Positions 44,602 to 55,300 of a stretch of 64,000 nt of DNA are shown piece by piece. Under the pieces are notes generated by a model, which was not told the DNA's origin, did no database searches, and saw only the letters and a program-made list of their open reading frames with translations. Both the position numbers and the translations under genes were made by a program. This DNA comes from Tunturibacter empetritectus (GTDB lineage Bacteria; Acidobacteriota; Terriglobia; Terriglobales; Acidobacteriaceae): positions 4,712,001 to 4,776,000 of the forward strand of contig NZ_CP132932.1 of NCBI RefSeq assembly GCF_040358985.1, written 5' to 3'. How positions within the stretch are numbered: the first letter of the stretch is position 1; each line of letters starts with the position of its first letter.

Positions 44602-44832
44602 AAGGGGAGAAGGTTGTCCTTTTATATACGTCTAGCCGAAGGCGCAAAAACTGTATCAGCATCCGTCCGAATTTTCTTTGGGCCACTGCCTCTGCTAAGA
44701 GTGCGTGATCTTTATTGCCTGACTTCCATACCTCTCGGCCCAGTCAGCGTCTAGAATGCTGCTACAGCGTCCCTTATGCCATTGATCCGGGTATCCCGTT
44801 CGTCGACTTCATGCAAGGAGAAAACTAGTAAA

Positions 44833-46842
44833 GTGAGCTTGCACCCCCTTAGTCGGATGTATCGGATCTTGGCCGTGACGTTACTTATTCTCGTTTTCGC
44901 CTTACAGCTTGTTCATGTTGCAAAGATGTCCTCAGCTAACTGGGACGAGGCGCATCACTTGTACGACGGCTATAACGTCTGGACAAAGCACGACTACAGA
45001 TTGAACGCCGAAGTCCCGCCACTTGTGAAGCTCACCGCCGCGCTCCCCCTACTCCCAATGCATCTGTACACACCGGCCAATCAAGGGAAGTCTCAGAGTT
45101 TGGAAGCCTTCTTGGATGGGAGGTTGTTTGTCTTCCGCAACGGAGGCGACCGTGTCCTGTTCCCGGCGCGCATGTTCTGCATGATCTTTACGTTTTTGCT
45201 GGCAGCATTGCTCTACGTCGCTACACGGGAAATGTTCGGTGACATTGCCGCACTGGCCGCGTTGGCGCTGTTTGTCTTCGACCCCAACGTTCTGGCGCAT
45301 GGCACCCTGATCTCAACTGATATTGGCAGCGCCTGCTTCATCTTTGGAACGATCTACGCATTCTACCTCTATACAAAAGCGCCGAGTCCCGCACGGTTGG
45401 CAATCGTCGGTCTGGCGGCCGGGTTGGCCATGTGCGCCAAGTTCACGGGCATCTTCGTGCTGCCCATGCTGATATTACTGGCGGGAGCCGAAGCGCTGCT
45501 CGCTCGTAGCTCCGCCATACTCTGGCGACGACTGGTGGCGTGTGCGGTCGTCCTCGTCTGCGCCTGGGCTGTAATCTGGGCGTTCTACGGTTTCCGCTAC
45601 GCTCCAGCGCCGAATGGACTCGAGATTTCGCCGACGCTGACGCCGTATGTTGCTTCGATGCCTAACAAGGCTAACGCTGAAGAACTTTCCCTCATCGCAA
45701 AGTTTCACCTGCTGCCCGAGTCCTATATTTGGGGCCTTGCCAACACGAAGAAGACCGAGTGGGAGTACACAAGCTACTTCTTCGGCAAGATGTACCGCCA
45801 TGGGCCATGGCCCTACTTTCCGGCTGCCTTTCTGATCAAGTCCACGCTCCCCCTGCTGATTCTACTGACTCTGCTTCCCTTTCTCTGGTTCCGGCGAGAG
45901 GATCGACACATACGAGAGCTGTATTTCATGCTTGTCCCGGTGGTCTTTTATTTCACTCTGGTCACAATGTCACATATGGACATCGGCGCACGGCATCTCA
46001 TGCCGATCTACCCTTTTCTTTATTCTCTTGCGGGGGTGTCGATTGCCCATGCGCTTCTTCGCAATCGTATTTGGGTTGTTGCTGCGGTGATGCTGCTGTT
46101 GTGGCAGGTGGTCACATCGGTGCGAGTTGCTCCGGCGTACATGGCCTACGGAAATGAGGCGTGGGGCGGTCCTTCCAATGTGCATCGATACCTGAGCGAC
46201 GCGAACGTCGACTGGGGGCAGCAACTAAAGTCGGTCAAGCAGTATCTAGACCAAAATCACGTCACCGACTGCTGGTTCGCTTACTTTCCGGATGGTGCAG
46301 TCGAGCCTTCCGACTATGACATATCGTGCAAGCGATTGCCGACAGGAAGTTCGCTTTGGTGGTTCAAACTGTCGATGGATGTGCCATCTGTAATTGACGG
46401 AACGATTCTTATCAGCGACAGCGATTTGGAGGGAATTGAGTCCGGGGATGGCCCGCTGAACTGGTTCGAGCCATTTCGTGAAGCGAAGCCCGTAGGGACC
46501 ATTCAGCAAGGCGTGTACGTGTACCGCGGCCGATTTGCCGTACCACTGATGGCGGCTCTGGTGGACGTGCGGAAGACAGGGGACCTTGCGAAGACAGGTC
46601 AGATAGATGAGGCACTAAACATGGCGCAGGAAGCAGTTGCCCTTGCGCCGAACTCGGCGATTACGCAACTCAATCTGGCGGATACGCTGGCACTGAAGCA
46701 GAGATGGAGCGAGGCATTGGATCACTATCAGCGGGCAAATGAGTTGGCAAGAACCATTCGGCCGGAGCTTGAGGATGAAGACCTAATTCCAAGGAGTACA
46801 GCGGGAATAGAAGCAGCCCGAAGCCATCTCCACGACCCATAG
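44833..46842 (+). CDS. GT39-type membrane glycosyltransferase with C-terminal TPR segment
   Basis: Polytopic membrane protein, about 669 residues from GTG 44833 (AAGGAG twelve bases upstream; the frame is open to 44776). The first periplasmic loop holds NWDEAHHLYDGYNVW, the acidic motif of the PMT/ArnT family, which transfers sugars from polyprenyl phosphate. About ten membrane segments, including FVFDPNVLAHGTLISTDIGSACF and MSHMDIGARHLMPIYPFLYSL. Residues about 600-660 form a tetratricopeptide-like pair (QIDEALNMAQEAVALAPNSAITQLNLADTL, WSEALDHYQRANELA). The acceptor is unknown. Its 3' end overlaps an ArsR-like remnant in another frame. Confidence 0.82.
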   Translation: MSLHPLSRMYRILAVTLLILVFALQLVHVAKMSSANWDEAHHLYDGYNVWTKHDYRLNAEVPPLVKLTAALPLLPMHLYTPANQGKSQSLEAFLDGRLFVFRNGGDRVLFPARMFCMIFTFLLAALLYVATREMFGDIAALAALALFVFDPNVLAHGTLISTDIGSACFIFGTIYAFYLYTKAPSPARLAIVGLAAGLAMCAKFTGIFVLPMLILLAGAEALLARSSAILWRRLVACAVVLVCAWAVIWAFYGFRYAPAPNGLEISPTLTPYVASMPNKANAEELSLIAKFHLLPESYIWGLANTKKTEWEYTSYFFGKMYRHGPWPYFPAAFLIKSTLPLLILLTLLPFLWFRREDRHIRELYFMLVPVVFYFTLVTMSHMDIGARHLMPIYPFLYSLAGVSIAHALLRNRIWVVAAVMLLLWQVVTSVRVAPAYMAYGNEAWGGPSNVHRYLSDANVDWGQQLKSVKQYLDQNHVTDCWFAYFPDGAVEPSDYDISCKRLPTGSSLWWFKLSMDVPSVIDGTILISDSDLEGIESGDGPLNWFEPFREAKPVGTIQQGVYVYRGRFAVPLMAALVDVRKTGDLAKTGQIDEALNMAQEAVALAPNSAITQLNLADTLALKQRWSEALDHYQRANELARTIRPELEDEDLIPRSTAGIEAARSHLHDP

Positions 46843-47002
46843 TAAGGTCCTTGCAGATCTAGGACTGATCACATTCCGCAAGGATGGTCTGAATGTCTAT
46901 TACCGGGTTGTCCCAGAGAGATTCGCCACCTACCTGAAGTTCCTGGCTGGAATTAACTCGAAGAGGTCCAGTGCCAGCCCTCACAAACCTCATAGGAATT
47001 AA
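46811..47002 (+). pseudogene. Remnant of an ArsR-family regulator (C-terminal half)
   Basis: An open frame without a start codon, entered after TAG 46808-46810 and ended by TAA 47000-47002. It reads AISTTHSKVLADLGLITFRK then NVYYRVVPERFATYLKFLAG. This matches the recognition helix and wing of ArsR-type winged-helix regulators (SxHLxVLxxxGLVxxRxxGxxxYY). The first two helices are missing and its beginning lies inside the 3' end of the glycosyltransferase gene in a different frame. It looks like a relic left by a deletion or insertion. The rest of the spacer to 47201 holds no gene. Confidence 0.7.
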
Positions 47003-47201
47003 AGATTTTGAGTGATTCTCTTGAGAAAAAGCTATAACCTGTACCCCGGAGACAATCTCGGCATACAGCCAGGTTAAAGGTTGAGTAATTAAAAAATTAC
47101 TTTGGTAAGTTACTGAGGCTGTACTGACATTTTTTATTGTGCGGACGCGAATTTAGAAGATAGACTTTGCGTGAATTCTGGCCTGGGAGTACCTGAGAGC
47201 T

Positions 47202-48119
47202 ATGTCAACTCAAACCATCTCGAACGACCTTCTTGAAGAGTGCTGGATTACAACCGACGCGGCTCAACTGAGCGGAGGATTTGATCGTGAACACTTCGAG
47301 ATCATCCATTCGCTTACGGAACATCCGTTATTGCAGATTCCCGAACTTATGGAGTTGGCGGATCGCACGAAAAGGGACAGACCAGCAGGCATCTACTATG
47401 ATGCGGGCACCGATATCCGGGTCGACCAAAGATGGGATCAGATGCCTGCAAAGCAGTTCTCAGTCATCGAAACGATGCAACGTATCGAGACCTGTGGGGC
47501 TTGGCTCTTATTCAAGGACGTTCAGAAAGACCCGAAATACAAGATCTTCTTGGGCAGCGGATGGGAAAAAATTAAATCGAAGATTGATCGGGACTTGAAG
47601 TCTCGAGTTCTGCGCGAAGATGCTCTCATCTTTGTCACTTCCCCTAAGCGCGTCGCAACGTACCACATCGATCGAGAGTGCAGCTTCCTGCTCCAGATCA
47701 AAGGAACGAAGACAATTCATGTCTTCGATCGCGCGGATCGAGAGGTTCTTCCTGAAGAGGAGATTGAGCGGTTCTGGACGGTGGATAACAATGCGCCTGT
47801 CTACAAACCACAATTTCAGGCCCGTGCTACTTCGTATAAATTGCGCCCTGGAAACGGTGTGCATATTCCTGTGAATTGTCCACACTGGGTCGAAAACGAC
47901 GACAACGTCTCCGTTTCGCTCAATGTCAACGTTCAGTTTAAGGATACTCTTCGAGCAAATACGTACCGCGCAAACCACGCTCTTCGAACGCTTGGACTGA
48001 CTCCGCGTCCTCCTGGCCAATCTCCTGCGATTGACTACCTCAAATCTCACTCCGTGGCCGCCGCAGCTGCAGCGAAGGGCGCCTTGCATAAGCTGTCTTC
48101 CTTGAAAAAACCCTCTTAG
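47202..48119 (+). CDS. JmjC/cupin-like 2-oxoglutarate/Fe(II) oxygenase-type protein
   Basis: Protein of 305 residues. The core shows a double-stranded beta-helix with a possible iron triad: TYHIDRECSFLLQIKGTKTIHVFD gives HxD (H and D near 151-153) and GNGVHIPVNCPHWVEN gives the distal His. These resemble JmjC-like (cupin_8) hydroxylases. Residues 1-120 are alpha/beta with no recognised domain. It is transcribed towards the NRPS-PKS genes and separated from them by one hydrolase gene, so it might tailor the product or be unrelated. The Ala-rich tail (AAAAAAKGALHKLS) is probably helical. Confidence 0.65.
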   Translation: MSTQTISNDLLEECWITTDAAQLSGGFDREHFEIIHSLTEHPLLQIPELMELADRTKRDRPAGIYYDAGTDIRVDQRWDQMPAKQFSVIETMQRIETCGAWLLFKDVQKDPKYKIFLGSGWEKIKSKIDRDLKSRVLREDALIFVTSPKRVATYHIDRECSFLLQIKGTKTIHVFDRADREVLPEEEIERFWTVDNNAPVYKPQFQARATSYKLRPGNGVHIPVNCPHWVENDDNVSVSLNVNVQFKDTLRANTYRANHALRTLGLTPRPPGQSPAIDYLKSHSVAAAAAAKGALHKLSSLKKPS

Positions 48120-48240
48120 TTGCAGCCGAGCAGCATTGTTTTCATTTGCAGGACATCTCTACAAACGTGCTTTGGGCCGGATAGATTCAAGAGCTATCCG
48201 AGCTGCTTCATCGTGTAGACGATGAGTTTCTCAACAGGTT

Positions 48241-49716
48241 ATGCGACTATTTGAAGTCATTTTAATTGTCACCTTGATTGCTGCCGCGGCGGCGCAGATG
48301 GCAAAATCCGGCGCAAACTGGTCGAGAGTCTTTACGGTGCTCGGAGTACTCGTCGCAATCTGGCATGTGCTCCATGAAGGAACACACTGGCAGATGTTCC
48401 CCGTCCTGGCAGGCCTTGTCCTGCTGGTAGCCTGGCAACTGCTACCTGCAACTCGTCGAGCTGTACGTTATCCAGCAATGAAAAACCTGGTGGCCATTGC
48501 TTGTGCGCTGCTCTCCGTCACCACGTTTGGACTGCTCCTGATCGTGCCTATGTTTACGCTCCCGAAGCCAACGGGGCCCTATCCAGTAGGAACACGGATC
48601 CTCTATCTAAAAGATTCGAGCCGCACAGAAGATAAAGCAGAGAAACCCGGAACCGCCAGAGAACTAGTGGTGCAGCTGTGGTACCCAGCCGATCCGTCGA
48701 ACAACCATCTGGCTGCCTACGAGAGAAGGTCTGAGACAATTCCACTCACCTCTTATCGAAGCGTCCTTTGGACTAACTCCAGGGAAGATGCCCCCGTGGC
48801 AACTCAAGGTGGTCCGTTTCACGTGTTGCTGTTCAATCATGGCTGGGCTGGAAGACGTACTCTGAATACGTTTCTGACCGAAGACCTTGCCAGCCATGGC
48901 TATGTAGTCGCTTCGATTGACCACACCTACAACGCCAGCCGGGTTGAGTTGCCCGGAGATCGCATCGTCGATGATACCGATGGAAGCAGCCTACTTGATA
49001 CCAATCTTCATTCCGTTAGTGAAATTACTGAGACGTGGAATAAAGAGCTCAGCAAATGGGTGGCCGACGAGGTTTTTGTTCTCAACACGCTGCAGAGCGA
49101 CAATCTGGATCAAGCGAGCCCTTGGTATGGTCGACTTGATACTCATCGAGCTGGTGCATTAGGCCATTCCTTCGGCGGTGCGGCAGCCGTGCAGATGTGT
49201 TCCGTAGACGCACGAATCCAATCCGCAATCAATATGGACGGCTGGACATTCGGAGATCTTCGACAGCGTGCGGCTAACCAGCCAACGATGTTCCTATACG
49301 GAATAGCAGGAAACTCGCCCTCGCCCCCACCAAATTCAGCAACGATGGGGCGTGCAGAACGCGCCGAAGCAGAACTAGACGCAACCGATCGCAATGAGGT
49401 CGATACAAGCCTCAGGCAATTTGGCGGGTACAAGGTGTCCATCAACAACACCGCACATATGGACTTTACAGATCATCCTCTCGTCAGTCCGTGGCGCAGA
49501 TGGACACAACCCGATCATATTTCGCCGTCGCGTATAGAAACTATCGTTCGCGCCTACGTACTGGCTTTCTTCGATCAGACCATTCGAGAGACAAAGCCGG
49601 CTTTGCTCGAATCAGGGACGTCGAGTCCGTTTCGTGGAGTCAAGATAGAGCACTGGAGTTCAGAGTCTAAAGCGGCATCAGTCGAGACAGCTCTAAAGCC
49701 GCCCCTGCCTAAATAG
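48241..49716 (+). CDS. Membrane-anchored alpha/beta hydrolase, PAF-acetylhydrolase-like
   Basis: Protein of 491 residues. The N-terminal 110 residues form about four hydrophobic helices (EVILIVTLIAAAAAQM, MFPVLAGLVLLVAWQLL, NLVAIACALLSVTTFGLLLIV). The rest is an alpha/beta hydrolase: LVVQLWYPAD, VLLFNHGWAGRRTLNTFLTEDLASHGYVVASIDHTYNA (oxyanion region), GALGHSFGGAAAVQM with the nucleophile Ser, INMDGWTF, and a His in NNTAHMDFTDHPL. This pattern is that of plasma platelet-activating-factor acetylhydrolase relatives. The catalytic domain probably faces the periplasm or cytoplasm; topology is not certain. Ends 23 bases from the converging NRPS gene. Confidence 0.8.
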   Translation: MRLFEVILIVTLIAAAAAQMAKSGANWSRVFTVLGVLVAIWHVLHEGTHWQMFPVLAGLVLLVAWQLLPATRRAVRYPAMKNLVAIACALLSVTTFGLLLIVPMFTLPKPTGPYPVGTRILYLKDSSRTEDKAEKPGTARELVVQLWYPADPSNNHLAAYERRSETIPLTSYRSVLWTNSREDAPVATQGGPFHVLLFNHGWAGRRTLNTFLTEDLASHGYVVASIDHTYNASRVELPGDRIVDDTDGSSLLDTNLHSVSEITETWNKELSKWVADEVFVLNTLQSDNLDQASPWYGRLDTHRAGALGHSFGGAAAVQMCSVDARIQSAINMDGWTFGDLRQRAANQPTMFLYGIAGNSPSPPPNSATMGRAERAEAELDATDRNEVDTSLRQFGGYKVSINNTAHMDFTDHPLVSPWRRWTQPDHISPSRIETIVRAYVLAFFDQTIRETKPALLESGTSSPFRGVKIEHWSSESKAASVETALKPPLPK

Positions 49717-49739
49717 CAACATTCTCCAGACGACCACTA

Positions 49740-52355
49740 TTACTGCACCCGCTCATCAAATCGACTAAGGCACCCATGGATCGATTTCGCTAACACATCA
49801 ATTCCCGGCACGGATAGAACCTGCCAGTGATCTCCAGGAACCTCGTGAATTTCAACTCCACCCTGAAAGATCGGCGACCAGCCATTGTCAGAAGGAATAC
49901 TGCGATCTGCCTGCTTCGCGGCCCGAAAAAGAGTCAACTTCTGCGAGACTGGTTTCACCTTATAGTTTCTTGCAGCTACAGCGTTAATCTCATGGGTGTT
50001 CTTGAGGAAAGCTGGCAATCTTGAGAACATTCGTGCAGCAATCGTAACGGTGTAGCGCACTCGACGTTCCGTAAAGTCCTTGAGAAAAAAATCCCACCAT
50101 CCTTTGACACTCCCGTGCCCTCTTTGGCTGTGAAAAAAACCAACAAGACCGGCCGGTTCGCTAACCCCGTTGTTGGGGGATGGTTCGGCGGAAGATACTT
50201 GGATGTAATCTCTCGCTCTTGAATCCAGCATCCCCAATAGGCCAACGGTTTCGCCCGCAGCCAAAAGTTGATGGGCCATCTCAAGTACCATGACTCCACC
50301 GAAGGAGTAACCGAGCAGGTGATATGGGCCCATGGGCTGGACCTGTCGAATCTCCTTCAGATAATGAGCAGCCATATCCTCGAGGTGGAGCAGCGCCGGT
50401 CGATTTAGCTCAAGCGCCTGGGCCTGCACTCCATAAACTGGCTGGTCCGCGCCAATCCTCGTCGTAAGGCCATAGAAGTTGACTACGTTCCCTCCCGCCC
50501 CATGAACAATAAAAAGGGGGCGCTTCGTGCCTACAGGTTGAATCGGTACGAGCGACGTCACCGTGTTTGGCGCGTAGCGTCTGCGGACCAGGTCAGCAAC
50601 CATCTTGATCGTGGGAGCGGAGATTAAACTGGCCAGCCCGAATCCCATGGAATACAGGCTGTTCATGCGTGTAACCAGGCGAAGAATGGAGAGCGAACTG
50701 ACTCCAAGCGAAAACACGTTGGTATCAGTCGTGATCTCCTCGACGCCCAGCATCGATCGCCAAAGTTCGAGGAGTTGAATCTCGATCGGGTCGCTGATCG
50801 TCGCAACCTGTTCTTCCAACTTCTCCATGATCGCCGCGCCACCATCTAATTGCTTCTCAGGGACTGCACGCATGTTTCTAAGAGGCGCACTTTGACTCTG
50901 GGCATCAGGAAGTTTCGCTGGAAGGAAATCGTCTGTCGGAGCCATCTTCTCCAACTGGATCGACGATTCCTGAACGGCAGACTCCAGCACCGCGATGAAG
51001 CTCGTTAGATATCGTTGAATCGTCCCCGGGCGAAAATAGTTCGGATTATATTCAAGCTGCAGCCGCGGCCCTTCTTCCGGCCGATCGACGATGGCGAACA
51101 TCCACTCGAAGACGGCACCTGGACTCATCGACCGCAGTGGTGTGATCTCAAGTCCGGCAACCCGCTGAATCACCATAAAAGACTTTTGATACAGAAAGAA
51201 GATTGGGATTTCAAACGAAGTATTGTTGTGCGAGAAGTGCGAGTCGTAGATCAGCTCTTCAAACGGGAGCTCCTGATTTTCGTATGCGCCCAGCGTCCAG
51301 TCCTGCACCTTCGTAAGCAGCGATCGAAAGGTCTCCTGTGGTTCGATCCCCACGCGGAGTACCTGAATATTCATAAAGAGCCCGATCAACTCTTCCGTAT
51401 CATCGTTCCGGTTCGCGCACGGAGATCCAACGACTACATCCCGCTGCCCCGTTACCCGGTACAGCAGAGCACAGAAGATGCTGAACAACAGGATATTCAG
51501 CGTTACGTTTTGGTCTTTGCAGAACTCGTGAGCCCGTGCGGTGAGCTCCGGCGAAATAAGAAGCGTCTCGATATCGCCTGATTCGGAGTCCGTACGAACG
51601 TCTCTCCGGCCTTCAGGGGTTGCATCGTGAGGGAGTTCAAGCCGTCCAAAGTTTGTTCCTAGAGCCTTACGCCAGAAGTTCAGTGACGTTCCCGCAGCTT
51701 CACTCTTTCGCCACTCCTCCTGCCAAACAGCGAAGTCGGCAAACTGAATCGGCAGCTCGGGCAGAACAGGTTCCTTGTCTTTCATCAGCGCTTCGTAAAA
51801 GACCGCAATGTCGCGCAGCAGAATGCCAAGAGATATGCCATCACAGATAATGTGGTGCATCGTGACGAGCAGAAGATGATGTTCCGGAGCGAACTTCAGC
51901 AACTTGAGAGCGAGAAGCGGTCCGTTGAACAAGTCCATGCGGTAAGCCGCATGTTCGCGGATCAGTCTGCCGGCCTCTGATGAGTTCGCCGCATCAGGCA
52001 CTTCCTGCAGATCCTTGACCGGCAGTGCAACGATGTAGGGTAACCCGATGATCTGCGATAGTCTTCCATCCACCACCGCAAAGGTCGTTCGCAACATCTC
52101 ATGTCGTCGCACCGCCAGGGTAAAGGCCATGGCCAGAAGATCCACATTTAGTTTGCCGAGGCACTGCCACATCAGCGGCATATTCAACGCGGGGTTGCCC
52201 GGGTGCATCTGATCCAGCGACCAGAAACGGACCTGTCCTTGCGTAGCAGGCATGGCGTAGACTTCGTCCACCGACGAGGCCGACGAGTTTACGACCGGCG
52301 TTTCTTCAGGTGTATTCGTAGTGACCCCCGTCGCAGATTGGAGATATTGCTTCAT
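49740..52355 (-). CDS. Terminal NRPS protein: condensation-carrier-thioesterase (C-T-TE), no adenylation domain
   Basis: Last protein of the assembly line, 871 residues. Condensation domain at about 30-470 with active-site HHIICDG (H167, H168, D172). Carrier domain at about 525-592 with phosphopantetheine Ser554 in SLGVSSL. Type I thioesterase at about 612-865 with GYSFGG (S684), D711 and GDHW (H843). No A domain lies between C and T, so the T must be charged by another A domain or serve only to pass the chain. The TE releases the product by hydrolysis or cyclisation. The start overlaps the megasynthase stop (ATGA). It converges with the hydrolase gene. Confidence 0.93.
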   Translation of the reverse strand: MKQYLQSATGVTTNTPEETPVVNSSASSVDEVYAMPATQGQVRFWSLDQMHPGNPALNMPLMWQCLGKLNVDLLAMAFTLAVRRHEMLRTTFAVVDGRLSQIIGLPYIVALPVKDLQEVPDAANSSEAGRLIREHAAYRMDLFNGPLLALKLLKFAPEHHLLLVTMHHIICDGISLGILLRDIAVFYEALMKDKEPVLPELPIQFADFAVWQEEWRKSEAAGTSLNFWRKALGTNFGRLELPHDATPEGRRDVRTDSESGDIETLLISPELTARAHEFCKDQNVTLNILLFSIFCALLYRVTGQRDVVVGSPCANRNDDTEELIGLFMNIQVLRVGIEPQETFRSLLTKVQDWTLGAYENQELPFEELIYDSHFSHNNTSFEIPIFFLYQKSFMVIQRVAGLEITPLRSMSPGAVFEWMFAIVDRPEEGPRLQLEYNPNYFRPGTIQRYLTSFIAVLESAVQESSIQLEKMAPTDDFLPAKLPDAQSQSAPLRNMRAVPEKQLDGGAAIMEKLEEQVATISDPIEIQLLELWRSMLGVEEITTDTNVFSLGVSSLSILRLVTRMNSLYSMGFGLASLISAPTIKMVADLVRRRYAPNTVTSLVPIQPVGTKRPLFIVHGAGGNVVNFYGLTTRIGADQPVYGVQAQALELNRPALLHLEDMAAHYLKEIRQVQPMGPYHLLGYSFGGVMVLEMAHQLLAAGETVGLLGMLDSRARDYIQVSSAEPSPNNGVSEPAGLVGFFHSQRGHGSVKGWWDFFLKDFTERRVRYTVTIAARMFSRLPAFLKNTHEINAVAARNYKVKPVSQKLTLFRAAKQADRSIPSDNGWSPIFQGGVEIHEVPGDHWQVLSVPGIDVLAKSIHGCLSRFDERVQ

Positions 52356-55300
52356 CCGCGTGTCCCGCTTTCACCGCGATAAGCCTTTCGTGGAGCGACA
52401 GTAATTCGCGGCGCTGCTTTGATCGTGTTGGATCTTGTCTCCGCGTGCTCCCCCAACCCATCGGATAATGCCAGAATCGTCCGATGCTTGAATATCTGCG
52501 CTGCCGTTACGTTCAAACCTTCCTTCTGTGAGCGTGCGGCTATTCGGAAGATGAGCAACGAGTCCGCACCAAGCTCAAAGATACTATCTGTAATGCTAAC
52601 GCGGTCCAGCATGAGCACCGCAGACCAAATCTCTGCGAGCTTCTTTTGTTCTGCCGTCGAAGGAGCAGTGAATGGCCGCTGTGCAGAGTGAAGACCTGCC
52701 TTCAGAAAACTCTCCGCATCCGGCAGACTCTTACGGTCTATCTTTCCGTTCGGTGATCGTGGAAGCTGTGGCAACGGCAGGATCACCGCTGGAATCATGT
52801 ACTCCGGCAAAGTATCTGCAAGCATCGTGAGCAGATCCGCTGTTAGCGCTGTAGCGTGTTCTGCGGAGTTGCCGGCGTCGACATAAGCCACCAGTCGTGT
52901 GATCACCGCTCCGGCACTCTTGCTAGTATGCGCAACCACCACAGCCTCGCGCACCGCGGGGTGCCTGTTCAGGGCGACCTCAATCTCTCCCAACTCAATT
53001 CGATAGCCGCGAATCTTCACCTGAAAGTCGGTTCGACCAAGCAACTCTACCTGCCCTTGCCCCTTCGCATCCACATGCCAGCGACCCAGGTCGCCCGTCT
53101 TGTAAATGCGCCCCTTGGCAAATGGATTGGGCAGGAACCGTTCGGCAGTTAAATCCGGGCGCTTCCAATATCCGCGCGCCAGCCCCGCGCCTCCTATGTA
53201 GAGCTCTCCCACAACTCCTGCAGGCGTCGGGTGCAGCCGAGGATCGAGCACATAAAACTGTGTATTCGCAATCGGAGGCCCGATGAGTAGCGGTCCTGTC
53301 CCAGCGGTGACACGCGTAGCAGACGACCAGATAGTCGTCTCAGTGGGCCCATAGACGTTCCACACCTGCTCGCTTCTCTCCATCAGCTGATCCGCCAGAT
53401 CTCGCGGCAACGCTTCACCACCGCACAGCACCTTCAGCGGCAGTTCGCGGCTCCATCCGGCATCGATCAGCATCCTCCAGGTGCCGGGAGTGGCCTGCAG
53501 AACGGTCGCTTTACTACGCTGCAGCAGCTGTAGCAACAGGTAGCCATCCGCAACCTCCTCTTCGGTCGCAATCACCAACCGCGCACCCGTCAATAAAGGC
53601 AACAACAATTCAAGTCCCGCGATATCGAAAGCAAGCGTAGTCACCGCGACCAGCACATCTGCTCGACTCAGACCAGGCTCCCGCTCCATCGATTGCAACA
53701 AGTTCATCAGAGCACCATGCTCAACGGCTACGCCCTTCGGTCTGCCAGTTGTGCCAGAGGTATAGATGACGTATGCCAGCGAATCCGCCGCAGCTGATGC
53801 TTCAAGCGGCGCATCGCTCTCCTCGGCTATCTTCGTATCCAGTACCACGACCTTCGCCGCGGTTCTGAATCCGGGCTGCGCAGTCGGGAACGAATCTCCC
53901 ACAACCAGCAACGCAGCGCCCGAATCCTCGAGCACCATCTCTAGTCGATCCTTTGGGTGCCGCGGATCCAGCGGCACATACGCCCCACCGGCCTTCAACA
54001 CTCCAAGCAGCGCCCCCAGCATCTCGACCGACCGCGGAACACAGAGTCCAACCAGATCCCCCAGCTTCAGCCCCTCCCGCTGCAGTCTATGCGCAATGCG
54101 ATTCGAATATTGATCCAGTTCCCTTCTCGTCCATCTCTTCGAACCGCACTCGACCACTACCTGATCGGCCTGTTCCCGCGCTCGCAGCTCAGCAACTCGA
54201 TGGATCGGAACAAACTCGTTGCCGAACTCCACCTCGGTTCGATTCCAACTCTCTACAATCTCCAGCCGGTCTTTCTCGTCCAGCAGTTCAAGCTCATCTA
54301 CGCGCAACGTCGCATCCCGCACAACGCTGCTTAGCAGGTTGGCGTACTGGTGCATCCAGCGGCGAATCGTCTCTTCGTCAAAGAGGTCGGTATTGAAATC
54401 GCAATCGAATTTGAGATCGTCTTCGGTTTCGATCACATTCAGAAACATATCCGTATTTACAAACTGCTTCGGGTTTGCCTTTATGTCCGCCGACAGACCG
54501 TCAAAGCCAATACGCGCTCCGATCTTTTCAAGATTGAACTGAACTTCGATCAGCGGTAGTCGCCCTGCATCTCGCGGAATCGAAAGCTTGTGGAGCAGGC
54601 TGCCGTAGGTAAACTCCTGATGGTCGAACGCATCGAAGAGCACATTGCGAGTAGCGGCGAGATGACTCTTCGCCGTCTCCGCCTCTGTCAATTGGCTCAG
54701 CATCGGCAGAAAGTGAACACAATGTCCGACGAGGCTCGCATTTTGAAAAAGAGCCTGCCCCGCCGTCGAGATGCCAACCACTACCTCCGGCTGACGGGTC
54801 AAACGATGCAGCAAAAGTTGAAAGCCCGAGAGCAGAGTGACATAAAGCGTGCAACCCAACCGTGCGCTTGCACCCTTCAAATCCATATACAGAGCGGACC
54901 CGAGACTGCCTTTCAATGTCGCTCCATGGTAGGTCTTATTCACCGGGCGAGGTCTGTCGGTCGGCAGATCGAGCACCGGTGCCAAGCCAGAAAACTTATT
55001 GACCCAGTAGGCTTCATTGTCCGCAAACTCACCGGACTTCTGACGGGTCTGCTCCTGAACGGCATAGCTACTGAACGGAAGCAGAGGTAGCAACTTTTCG
55101 CTCGCGTTCCCCTTTGCACTGTAGAACTTGCTGATCTCTTCGAAAAGTTGGTTTACGGACCATCCATCGAGAACGATATGATGCCCGGTAAAGAGCAATA
55201 CCGTCTCATCGGCGGACATCTTGAAGATCGTTGCGCGCGCAAGCGGCCCCTGCGTAAGCGAGAACGGTATCCTCCCCTCCCTCTCAATCGCCTCATGCAA

